DNA of 39,597 bases from assembly GCA_001430745.1 (NCBI GenBank), contig KQ482021.1, forward strand, positions 248,267 through 287,863. The letters run 5' to 3'. Numbering within the stretch: position 1 is the stretch's first letter; the number at the start of each line of letters is the position of its first letter. Below are positions 30,155 to 39,597 of this stretch, in pieces. The DNA is from Auxenochlorella pyrenoidosa. Its lineage: Eukaryota; Chlorophyta; Trebouxiophyceae; Chlorellales; Chlorellaceae. The position numbers and the translations under genes were made by a program. The notes under the pieces were generated by a model, which worked only from the letters and a program-made list of their open reading frames with translations, did not search any database and was not told the DNA's origin.

Positions 30155-33100
30155 ATGAGCGGCGCCTCACACCCTGGGCCGCAGGCCAGCTGGGCGACCT
30201 CTGATCCAGTTGCAGCTAAGATCAAGATGCCTCCCGGCCCCACGGTCAACCTCTCGGCCGTGTCGGCGACGCTCGCCGCCGCCGGCAGTGGCACGCCGGG
30301 CGGCTACTCCACCGCCTCCTCACCCTACGTCCGCGGCAGCAGCACCCACAGCTCCCCATATAACATCTCGCGCACTGGCAGCGGCGCCTCTGATGGGTCT
30401 GTTGGTGCGGCCGACGCTGGCGCGCACCCCGCCGAGCTGCTGCAGGCGCTCGGAAGTGCCGGTACAGGCAGCCGTCCCGGCACGCCCTCGTCGGCGGGCG
30501 GCGCCGCCACGCCGCCGCGCGTGGCCCCCCCAGGGGGCAGCGCAGCACTCAGCATCGAGGCCACGCTGCAGGGTGAGGCTGGCGGGGAGGGCCGAGGTGC
30601 TGGGTGACTAGTGCTGCTGCGGGGCAGGCGGGTGGGTTGCATGAGTCACGTATTCACAGTACCAACAGAAAGCAGGGGCAGGCAGGCATCAGGCCTGCCG
30701 TTCCATGAGCCCCCTCCACTTCCAGCGTGCACAAGCACACCCCCGCTGCACTCTCCAATGCAGGCCTGGCCATCAGCGGCGCCACCTCCCCCGCCGCCCC
30801 GCCCACCCTCACCTTCACGGCGCCCCCCAGCGGCGCCCTGCCGCAGCTGCAGCCTGTGGAGGTGTTTGCACGCTTCCCGCAGGTGACTGTGCCCGCCTGT
30901 GGCAGCCTGTGGCAGCGTCACTGATGCTGTGCATGCTATGGTGCCAGCCTCTTTGTTCAAAAGCTCCCTGGTGCGGCGCTGCTCCTAGCTGCTCATTTAT
31001 TGTGGCCGGGCCAGCGCGTGCATGTCATCTCATGGCTGCCACGTCCTTCCTTGCCATGCCTGCAGGAGCCAAGCAGCGGCCCCTCTGGTCGCAGCAATGG
31101 CGGCCGTGGCAACGGCAGCACCCGCAACGGCGCCGGCCGTGGCGCGCAGTACACTGGCGGCCCCGGCTATGGCTACGCCCCCGGTGCCATGGGCGCCTCG
31201 GCGCCGCACCACGGGCCCCCTGTGGGCAGCTTTTACGTGGGCAGCCCTCCCGGTGGCTATGCGCCACCTCACATGGGTGCCATGCCCATGTATGGCCCGC
31301 CGCCAGCTGGCAATGCTGCCGGCCCGGGCGTGCCTCCTGTGGTGCCCGCCACAGCAGGCTTCCCGGCGGCCACCTACTACCCTCAGGTGGGCATGGCAGG
31401 CTGTGCAGAGCTGGGGGGGGGGGGCTTGGGAAGGAGCTTGGTTGAGGCAGTGGGGGCTGGGGTGATGGGTGCTGCAGCAAGCAGGACGTGTGTGATGCCC
31501 TGGTGTCTGGTGCGGACGTGCCCCTGTCCTGATGCTCATGCAGCTCCCTGCTCTATGTGCATCCCTGCGTGGCTCGCTCTGACAACCCCTGCGGCTCTCC
31601 TGCTGCTTGCCTGCTGCTGCAGCCCATGGGCCCGCAGGGCCAGCAGGGCGGGCAGCCCCCGCAGGGCGCCTTCATCATGCACCCCTACTACGGCATGGTT
31701 CCACAGACCTTCCCTCAGCCCTTTGGCGTGTACACCGGCCCGCCCGGGCCGGGTGAGGCGGGGCGGGGCAGGATTGCTGTGTGCTGGTTGCGACGCAGGC
31801 GCCCTGCACCCCGCCGCTGGCCTGACACGGGCGTCTGGTCTTGATTATGCGTGCTGCCCCGGATGCGCGTGTGGCCTGCAGCTTCTGCGCTGCCCCGGCC
31901 TGCGTCACGCCGGCCTTCCGACCACCGCACCCGTCATGCAGGCGGCGCCCCCGGCAGCAAGGCCGCATACGAGGCTGCTGAGTACCAGGCACGCCAGTAC
32001 CACGCCATGATGTCGTACATGCAGGTCAGGGCTGCTTATGTTTGTATCAGGAGGGGAGGGCTGAGGAGGGGTCCCCTGCGATGACAAGAGCTCTGGCTGC
32101 AGCAGCAGACAGGCTGTGCATGTCCACCGTGAAACACATGCTCAGGTGCAAAACAGAATGCCTGCACGGACAGTTGGTTGTTCCCGCTGGCCATCACCCA
32201 ACCGGCTGCGTCCCCTCGGCCACCGGTCGCAGGGCTTTGGCATGATGGTTTCGCCCTCGGGCTCTCCCGAGCGCATGTCCCGCCCCGGCTCCGCGCCCAG
32301 CTTCCGCCGCAGCGGCTTCCTGGTGAGCCCATCTGGGTGGCAGATTCATGGATCGCAAGTGTAAGGGAGCGTTTTTTTCTGCTGGATGCACCTCCCATGC
32401 CTGTGGTTGGGCTGACGGGCCCCTGCGCCGCCTGCCTTTGGCCCACCACAGGACAACGCGCGCGGGCGTCCGCTGGGCCGCCCCTCACGCCTGAGGTGCG
32501 TTCAGAGGCCGGGGCATGTGCTCTAAGGGTGCCGTCCACTCGCTGGGCATCCCCTCCCTGCACTCGCGATTGCCAAGAGCTTGCTTGCGGGGCGGCCAAG
32601 CTGCCAGGCATCTTGCTGACACGTGCCACCCGTGCTGGCCGCGCCCCCTGTTTGTGCAGCCTGGACATGAGCGCCAGCAAGAGCGAGAATGGGGATGCCC
32701 ACAGGCTAGACCCCGAGCTGGCGGTGAGGCTGGCGCCTGCCCCGTCTGCTGTAACGCATCCTGCCCCTGCTGTGACGCATCCTGCCGCGGACCCGTCCCG
32801 ACAGTCGCTTGCGGGTGCAGTTGTGGAAGTGGCCGCCGCCCTCCCAGGCAGAGGCGGCCCCTCATCTTTGCTGCGAGCAGCGGGCAGGGCAGGCTGGCGC
32901 CGCAGCATGGGCTGCGTGGTGCAGGGCTTGGCCCGAGCTGACGCGCGCTGCTGCCACCACGCCCTGCCCCTCCCTGCGCAGCCCCTGGTGGCAGAGGACA
33001 AGGCGGAGCTGCAGTCGGAGCTGCTGGAGGAGTACAAGGCTGGCCGAGAGGGCCGGGCCTGGACCCTGCAGGCAAGGGCGGCTGCGGGGGGGGCGGGGGG

Positions 33101-36100
33101 TGGGGTTTGGGGGGTTCCAGCGCTTCTGGGTGCTGCTAAACACCTGCGCTCTTGGGGAGCAGCGATTTGCAGCCACCGGCAGGAGGGTGGGGTTGAATGC
33201 CGGGGTGGAGAGGCAGAGCAGCATAGGCTGCACCCAGCAAGATCAGGGCCACCTGTTGTGGTTCGGCTGGGCATAACCAAGGGAGCCTCCGCTCGCGGTT
33301 CCTGAGCATGACGTGGCCACCCCCACCCCTTACCCTGCAGGACCTGCGTGGCCACCTGTACCCCTTCTGCCGCGACCAGCACGGTTCGCGCCTGGTGCAG
33401 CAGCAGCTGGAGGTTGCAGAGCCCGAGCTGGTGATGGGTGCGCGGGGGGGCGGGGCACCGAAGGGGTATCAGGCTTGACACGCAGCCAAAAGGGGGTGGC
33501 GCGCAGTCAAGGGGCTGGCAGAGGTGACACTCAGCCAAGGGGTGGCAGGGGTGGTGCACCTCAGCACGCACAGTAGAGTCCTGGGCCCTCATACCGGCAG
33601 ATTGAGCAGAGCGACCCGTCAGCCGCGGCTGGCCTCAACTGCCTGGGCTCCCCGCCCCGCGCTGCGCCGGCCAGCCGACCCACATCGTCACTAGCTGCTG
33701 CCCCCCCTGCGCTGCAGAGCTGTTTGACGAGGTGCGCCACAAGCTGCTGCCGCTGATGGTCGACGTGTTTGGCAACTATGGTGAGGAGAGCAGTGCCAGC
33801 ACCTGCAGCGCAGCGCCCGCGGTCGCGAGGACGGGCAAGAGGAGCCTGAGCTCAGGGGCCAGGCATCCACATTCTTCCAGAACCACGCCTCTGCACCGCA
33901 CGGCCTGCTGCACCTGTGGCCGCTCTGTGCGCGGCTGCAAGCGACCTGCCCCCCCCCCCAACCACACACACACACACACCGGCCTGCCTGCAGTGGTCCA
34001 GCGCTTCCTGGAGCGCGGCGGCGAGGACGTGCGGTCCGCGGTGGCCGAGGCGATGCGCGGCAAGGCGCTGCCGCTGGCGCTGCAGATGTACGGCTGCCGC
34101 GTGGTGCAAAAGGCGCTGGAGGTGGGCCTGCCTGCCTGCCCGCCTGCCTGCTTGCCTGCTTGCCTGGAGCGCCTGAGAAACATGCCGGTGCAGTGCTCCG
34201 TTGTGCGGCAGCCTTTGCGCGGGGCTGCGTGCTCCCACATGCAGGGGGCGCTGCGCCCCGCCAGGCAGCTCGGCTTGGTGTGTGCCGCACCGCTTCACCC
34301 CCACGGCTTCCGAGCGTTGCCCCTGTGCTCGCGGGCCCCCCTCCCCAAAAAACAAAACCAGCCCCGACCTCGCCCTCCCCGCAGGTGCTGCCCATGGAGA
34401 CGCGCGTGTCCATTTGCCGCGAGCTGAGCGACCACACGCTGCGCTGCGTGCGCGACCAGAACGGCAACCACGTGGTGCAGGTGCGCGCAGCTGCTGCTGC
34501 TGGGGCGCATGCACGCAGCACTGCGCTGGGAAAGAGGCCCTGTGCTGGGAAAGCAGCAGGCCACGCATGTTGGCAGCCTTGCGTTGGGAAGCTGGCAGCG
34601 GCGAGGCAGAGGCGGTGGCGTGCTGGGCTTGGCGGGAGCCCAGCCCACGAGCCGCGCGTAGGCCATGCAGGGCGCAGACGTGCTCCTGCAAAACTACCAC
34701 CCCTCCATCTGCAGAAGTGCATCGAGTGCGTGCAGCCATCAGACCCCGCCCACGCCATGATTGAGGTGGGCACCTCTACCCGGCACCCTTTGTCTGTGCA
34801 TGGTGGATGCTGACAGCAGCATGCGGCAGCCTGCAAGCATGCTTGCCCCGCAGAGGCCTGCTGTTGTGCATGCTCGGCTGGCTAGCCCAGCTGATACGCT
34901 GGCATTTGCCGTGCGTCGGTCGTCTGTTCCACACCTTCCCTCCGCCCCCCCCCTCCCCACCCCACCCCACCCCCACCCCCCGCAGACCATCGTGAACAAG
35001 GGGCAGTCGCTGTCCACCCACACCTTTGGCTGCCGCCTGGTGCAGCGCGTGCTCGAGTTCTGCTCCATCCCCGAGCTGCGTGGCAGGGTGATCACAGGTG
35101 AACGGGGGCCGCGCTGCATGGGCGCGTGGCAGCCTGGGACAAGAAGAGTAAGAAGAGCAGCCGACGGGAGGGTTGGTCGTTTTTTGAAGCTCGAAGACTT
35201 GCCCGCAGCAGGGGCGTCCTGTGCTGGCCAGCTCGACTTCCCCAGGCTTCGCCCTGACCCCACCCCACCCACCCACACACACACACACACGCCCCCACCC
35301 ACCCCACCTTCCCCTGCAGACGTGCTGGGCAACGCCCTGCAGCTGAGCCACGACCAGTACGGCAACTACGTGGTGCAGCACCTGGTGATCAAGGGCCCCA
35401 CCGATGCCAGGTGGGTGGGTGGGGGTGGGGGGTGGCTGGGTGGAGGGGGCCGTGCAGGGGGCCTCCATGGAAGTGGGAGGGGCCCTGGAGCGTGCGTGAC
35501 AGCGAGATTGTGCCAGCGAGCCCTGCCTTCCACATGGCCCTGTGCTCCAGTGTGCTCCCTGCTTCACGCCCTGGCGCCCCTTCTGCAACTTGGAGCGGGT
35601 AAACAGGTTTTCTTGAAACCTGTCTTCCTGTGTGCCATGGCTACCGCCCTGCCCCGGCGCAGGGAGGTGATCGTGGGCAAGGTGGCCCCCCAGGTGACGA
35701 CCCTGGCCCAGCACAAGTACGCCTCCAACGTGGTGGAGGCCTGCCTCAAGCACGGCACCCAGGCGCACCGCGACGCCATTGTCGAGTGAGTGGTGCGGCC
35801 CGCGCGGCAACCAGCCTGCCAGACAGGGGTAGAGGGGGGGGGGGGGTACAGGTGCGGGGGCACCGTTCTCACCGGGCAGCTCAATAGCGGCCTGGACCTG
35901 TGCAAATACTCATCCCTCCTGGCTGCTGCCCTCCGGCGCCCACCGGCCCGCCTGCCCCCCCGCAGGCAGCTGATTGCCGAGGCGGTTGCGCGCCCCGCGG
36001 CGCTCACAGCGCTTATGCGCGACCAGTACGGCAATTATGTGGTGCAGGCGAGTGGGGGTGGGGGGTGAACGAGGGGGGGGGCCGCCGGGTTGTCAGGGGG

Positions 36101-36843
36101 TGCTCTGCCAGCACAGTGTCCCGCGTAGCAGCGGTGCTTCGCGCTGAGCAGAGCAGACAGCAGAGGGGAGGCAGCATCGAGTTAAGTGCTGGCAAGCCGC
36201 AGCCAGCCTGCGACGCAGCGGCAGGATGCTCGGGCACTCGGGGTCCTCTGTGCGCTTCGGTGCGACATCCTGCTGCCCTTGGCGCCCCCACTTGCAGAGG
36301 AGCCTTGATGTGGCCACTTCCGCCCAGCGCGTCTCCCTGCTGCGCGCCATCCACGTGAGTCGCAGAGCGTGGGTCAGAGGCTTGCAGCCTGCTGCAGCTG
36401 CTGCTTGCCCGATGTTCCATCATGGCGGTGGTGGTATGGCGCCTCTGCAGCGGGCCAGGCCCTCAAAGTGGCGGCGGGGGGCGGGGGCGGCGCATCCGCC
36501 ACCTCCACCCCCTCCTCCACCTCACTTACTCCGGTGCCCCTCCTTCGGCTGCCTCTATTGACCCCACCCCATCCCACCGCACCCCACCCCAAACCCCACT
36601 TCACCCCACCCCCCCACCACCCCACCCCACCCACTGCAGCCGCACCTCGAGTCTCTGCGCAAGTACACTTACGGCAAGCACATCGTGGCCAAGGTGGAGA
36701 ACATGCTGGCGCACCAGGCGCAGCAGGAGGCAGCCGAGGCAGCTGCAGCTGCTGCCGCCGCCGCCGGCGAGGGCCAGCAGCCGCCAGCGCCGGCGCCGGT
36801 GCCTGTTGCTGCTGGCCCCGAGGGCCAGCAGGCAGGCGTGTAG
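30155..36843 (+). CDS. Pumilio-family (PUF) RNA-binding protein, about 820 aa
   Basis: Binds 3' UTRs and represses or destabilises mRNAs in the cytoplasm. Exons, all in phase: 30155-30572, 30764-30882, 31066-31386, 31623-31752, 31942-32024, 32233-32322, 32452-32495, 32660-32723, 32982-33071, 33341-33437, 33718-33780, 33994-34121, 34385-34480, 34715-34765, 34986-35097, 35320-35410, 35663-35785, 35966-36047, 36298-36354, 36640-36843 (stop TAG). The N-terminal half is disordered and Gly/Pro/Ser/Tyr-rich. The C-terminal half has all eight repeats, with helix cores [48 protein letters not shown], then a C-terminal helix (YGKHIVAK) and an Ala-rich tail. The base-contacting residues are the canonical Pumilio set. 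The start is the first ATG in an open frame reaching back to 29,711 without another ATG. Introns 9 and 18 begin with GC. Confidence 0.92.
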
Positions 36844-37863
36844 GTGGAGGGCGAGGCTGCAGGCGCGAGCCTGCCCCACTGCCCCAAATTCGCTGCTGTG
36901 CAACGCACGGGCATTGGTGCGCCAGGCCTTCCCTGCCCATTGGCAGGGTGGCCTGTCGCACCGCCTGCTTTGCTGCGCTCCTTGAACAACCAGAACCGAT
37001 GACCGGCCAAAAGTCCAACCCTGCTGTTGCTGCCCGCTGAGCTGCTGCCCGCCCTCGGCCTCCCCCCGTCCGCCCGCCATCCCCTTGCTCCTGTCAGCCG
37101 GCGGCTGAGACAGCCGCGTTTCATTCCACCCGCCACACTGCCCCCTCGTCCCCTGTAGCAGTACGCAACGATAGCGCCCTCTCTCTCTCGCCCTCTGATC
37201 GGTTGTTTTGCATCCCGCTCGTTTTGCACCCCGCTCGCTCCCCCGCTGCCCCTCTGCTCCTTGCTGCCTTCTTTCATGGCCGGCCAGAGCCGGACCCCTC
37301 GCTGCGCCCAGCCCCCTTGCTTAAAGGGCGCGCTCCTTGCTCAAATCTATCACGGCAGCGCAGCAGCCTCCTGAGCATGGCCTCTTGAGCAATGCCTCTT
37401 GAGCATCGCTCCCCTGGTTGCAGGGCCCCCCGTCCCCCGCTGCCCTTGCTTGTTGACCTTGAGTATCGAGACGCAAGATCACCCCCACAAATACGCAATC
37501 GGATGTTCCCGGATGTTCCCAAGACGATTTGCTGATTAGACCCTTCATCCGAACTGCCTGCATCCCAGGGCCCGCATCGCCGCCGGCCGGCCGGTGGCAT
37601 GGGGTGCCCACAACCTGCGCTGCCATGTCCTGACTTGTGAGGACAGCCGCGGTTTGAGCAATCTGTTACCTTCTACATTGCAAGACGTAATAGGCGCTGG
37701 AGAGGTCTGACAGCGATACAGACGCTGCTTCAGTGGACAGGTTCAGTCACTCGCCGGCCAAGATGCGACAGCTCCGCTGCGTGCGCTCCCACTCTGCAGG
37801 CAAAAACAGCTGGGTTATGCTGTCTGTGCGCCGTGCTGATCCTCTCAATTCACTGCTTCGTTG
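36844..37863. other. Intergenic region between the PUF and Clot-like genes
   Basis: About 1 kb holding the PUF 3' UTR and the promoter of the next gene. It contains small tandem duplications (GCCTCTTGAGCA near 37,380-37,404; CGGATGTTCC twice at 37,500-37,519) and a CCGGCCGGCCGG run at 37,583. No gene or RNA is supported. Confidence 0.4.
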
Positions 37864-38976
37864 ATGTTTATGCAGCGCCTGAACTCCCCAGTCAGCAGGC
37901 TCGCACTCGGGCAGACGGCCAGGCGTCTTCGGAGCGCCCCATTCAACAGCCGGCATCCATCGGCCCCCTTTGTAGTAAAGATTCATAGATCGGCAGGGTG
38001 GCAGGCGCGCAGGATGTCAGCGCAGGCCAGTATGGAGACCTTCGAGGGCAAGCTGGCGGAGCTGCCTTCCTCCGGCGCCTACATTCTGTTCAAAGGTGTG
38101 GGTGGTCCGATCGGGTTCTGCTCGAGGCAGGCGCAGGACTACTGCAGACCTGTACCTCTCCCCTGGCGCCGGCTGGTGCCGCCTCCCTGCCGCCTCAACA
38201 CACCCTCGCTTGCCTCCGTTCCAACCTCTTCTTCCAGCTTGCAACACCCCTCCCCCGCCTTGCAGCTGACTGGTGCCCAGACTGTGTGCGCAGCACCCAG
38301 GCAGTGCGGGACGCTGTGGCAGCCGCGGGCGGCAGGCTGCTGGAGGTCGACGTTGCGGCGCAGGCCCCAGGCAAGCTTGGCTAAGAAAGCGGAGAAAGGG
38401 CCCGTGGGATGTGTCTGCCCTGGTCGTCCTGTCCTTTTCGGCGGCTTTCTCCCACGTGCTGACTTGACTTCACACCTGATGCGTGTCGACCCCTGACGCT
38501 CACAACCCACGCACGCGTCGCCACCCTCGCCTGCTCCTCAGCCTTCCCGCGCCCCTGTCCCTGCAGCCTGGAAGACGCCGGCGCACCCGCTGCGGAAGGA
38601 CCCCCGCTTCCAGCTGGGCGGCATCCCCACGCTGGTACACTGGAAGGGTGGCGCCGTCGCTGCCAAGCTGGGTGAGCAGAGCCAACTCCTACCCGGCCCC
38701 CGCCACCCTCCGCAAGCTGGAGGGGACTAGGAGGGGCAGCCCAGCACCTCCTCAGCTGCCGGGCGACGGCGCTGTGGGTGCAAAAGGCAGGGGCAGGACC
38801 CCCCATACAACGGAGGGGCTTGCTGAAGCAGAGCTGTGCCGCGCACCGGGACGTTCTCTGGCATCATCTTTGGCCTCCGTCCGCCTCCTGCTGCAGGCGC
38901 TGAGCTGGAGCGGGCGCCGACCACGGCAGCAGCGGCGCAGGTAGCGGCAGAGTTTGTCAAGCAGACGTCAGCCTGA
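37864..38976 (+). CDS. Thioredoxin-like protein, Clot/TXNDC17 type (WCPDC active site)
   Basis: A small thiol-disulfide oxidoreductase. Exons in phase: 37864-38095, 38266-38370, 38567-38671, 38897-38976 (173 aa, stop TGA). Exons 1 and 2 join to give YILFKADWCPDCVRS; the CPDC site is the hallmark of the TRP14/Clot group. Exon 3 gives HPLRKDPRFQLGGIPTLVHW, matching the cis-proline IPTL region and the DPRF motif of plant Clot proteins. The family core starts near the ATG at 38,014 (123 aa); the extra 50 residues from 37,864 are Arg- and Ser-rich with almost no acidic residues, so they could be an organelle transit peptide, and both starts may be used. Intron 2 begins with GC (CCAG|GCAAGC). The domain call is firm; the location is inferred. 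Confidence 0.87.
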
Positions 38977-39401
38977 GTGCGGCGGCGCCCTGGAACGCGC
39001 AGCGACAGCCGGGCACCAGCTTGCTGCCTCGGCGCCCTCTGGCTGGGCTGCCTGAGCCCTGTTGTTTGCAGCATGCCATAGAGGTTGGGGAGCGGTATCG
39101 CCACCCGCCACTTGAGCAGGTTCACCGCCCAGCGCCTTGCATGTGCTGCTGACAGCCTCAGTCTCTCTGAGGTGCCGTCAACCGCATCTTATCTCCGCTC
39201 TGCTGCTTTTCCGTCACTTCCTCTCCTCTCCTCTCCTCGCTGTCTCTGCTGCCCTCTCCAACGTTATGTGATAAGGCAAGGCCAGCCAGTCCACAGGTTT
39301 GCAGCTGGCAGGGCAGGCACAGAGCAACAAGGCAGCAGGGCAGGACAGGCACATCTCCACTTCACAGGCAAGGGCAGCAGCGTTTATCCATATGAGCGGG
39401 T
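38977..39401. other. Convergent region between the Clot-like and histone H4 genes
   Basis: About 425 bases including the 3' UTR of the Clot-like gene. A TCTCCTC repeat run lies at 39,219-39,240. No gene is supported. Confidence 0.35.
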
Positions 39402-39417
39402 GGTGTTGAATAACACC
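39402..39417 (-). terminator. Histone mRNA 3' stem-loop
   Basis: On the minus strand this reads GGTGTTATTCAACACC: a perfect 6-bp stem with a 4-nt loop, 50 nt after the H4 stop codon and followed by ACCC. Size, flanking GG/CC pairs and position fit the stem-loop of replication-dependent histone mRNAs, which bind SLBP and are not polyadenylated in animals and volvocine algae. It departs from the animal consensus at the fourth base pair and at the first loop base. Confidence 0.8.
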
Positions 39418-39467
39418 AGGTGTTGTTGTTGGGTTGTGGGTCGGGTGCCCAGTAGGCCGGCAGGTGC

Positions 39468-39597
<130 letters not shown>

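Noticed and set aside
29454..30170. 238-codon open frame on the minus strand upstream of the PUF gene
   Set aside because: No recognisable domain, Pro/Arg/Ala-rich composition typical of antisense GC-rich frames, and it overlaps the likely PUF promoter and 5' UTR.

Overview
This is a GC-rich nuclear window with many introns, from a green alga. The gene content and style suggest a Chlorella-like trebouxiophyte; this is inference, as no marker gene fixes the genus. Supporting signs are about 19 short introns per long gene, a histone H4 gene with an animal/volvocine-type 3' stem-loop, and Ala/Gln/Pro-rich proteins. The assembly has one N at 203 and a 649-nt gap at 26,557-27,205.

Left third (1-17,000): a duplicated cassette. 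The first unit has a decayed fragment of an F-box/LRR gene on the minus strand (1-650), head to head with an intact 20-exon gene of unknown function (786-8,853, about 1,403 aa; called gene A here). After a cluster of six 28-nt hairpin units (9,411-9,708) the cassette repeats: another F-box/LRR fragment (-) and a second gene A copy (10,517-13,770), intact through exon 4 and then frameshifted. A third, scrambled copy follows (13,780-16,940). In copies 2 and 3, at least six exon-bearing segments occur as adjacent inverted pairs, so the region is a series of fold-backs whose arms match exons of intact gene A. This is the most unusual feature of the window. It is either a potential hairpin-RNA source against gene A, a record of repeated template switching, or an assembly artefact.

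Middle (17,239-24,399): the apparently intact F-box/leucine-rich-repeat gene (+, 19 exons, 866 aa) whose 5' part is the source or relative of the two minus-strand fragments. It converges with a minus-strand Golgi-type carbohydrate sulfotransferase gene (25,077-28,545), interrupted by the assembly gap and by locally duplicated splice sites.

Right third: a Pumilio/PUF RNA-binding protein gene (30,155-36,843, 20 exons, 820 aa, full canonical eight-repeat recognition code), a small thioredoxin-like Clot/TXNDC17-type gene with a WCPDC motif (37,864-38,976), and the C-terminal 42 codons of histone H4 on the minus strand (39,468-39,597) with its 3' stem-loop. Apart from the duplicated cassette, the genes have no obvious shared pathway. 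About one fifth of the modelled introns start with GC rather than GT.
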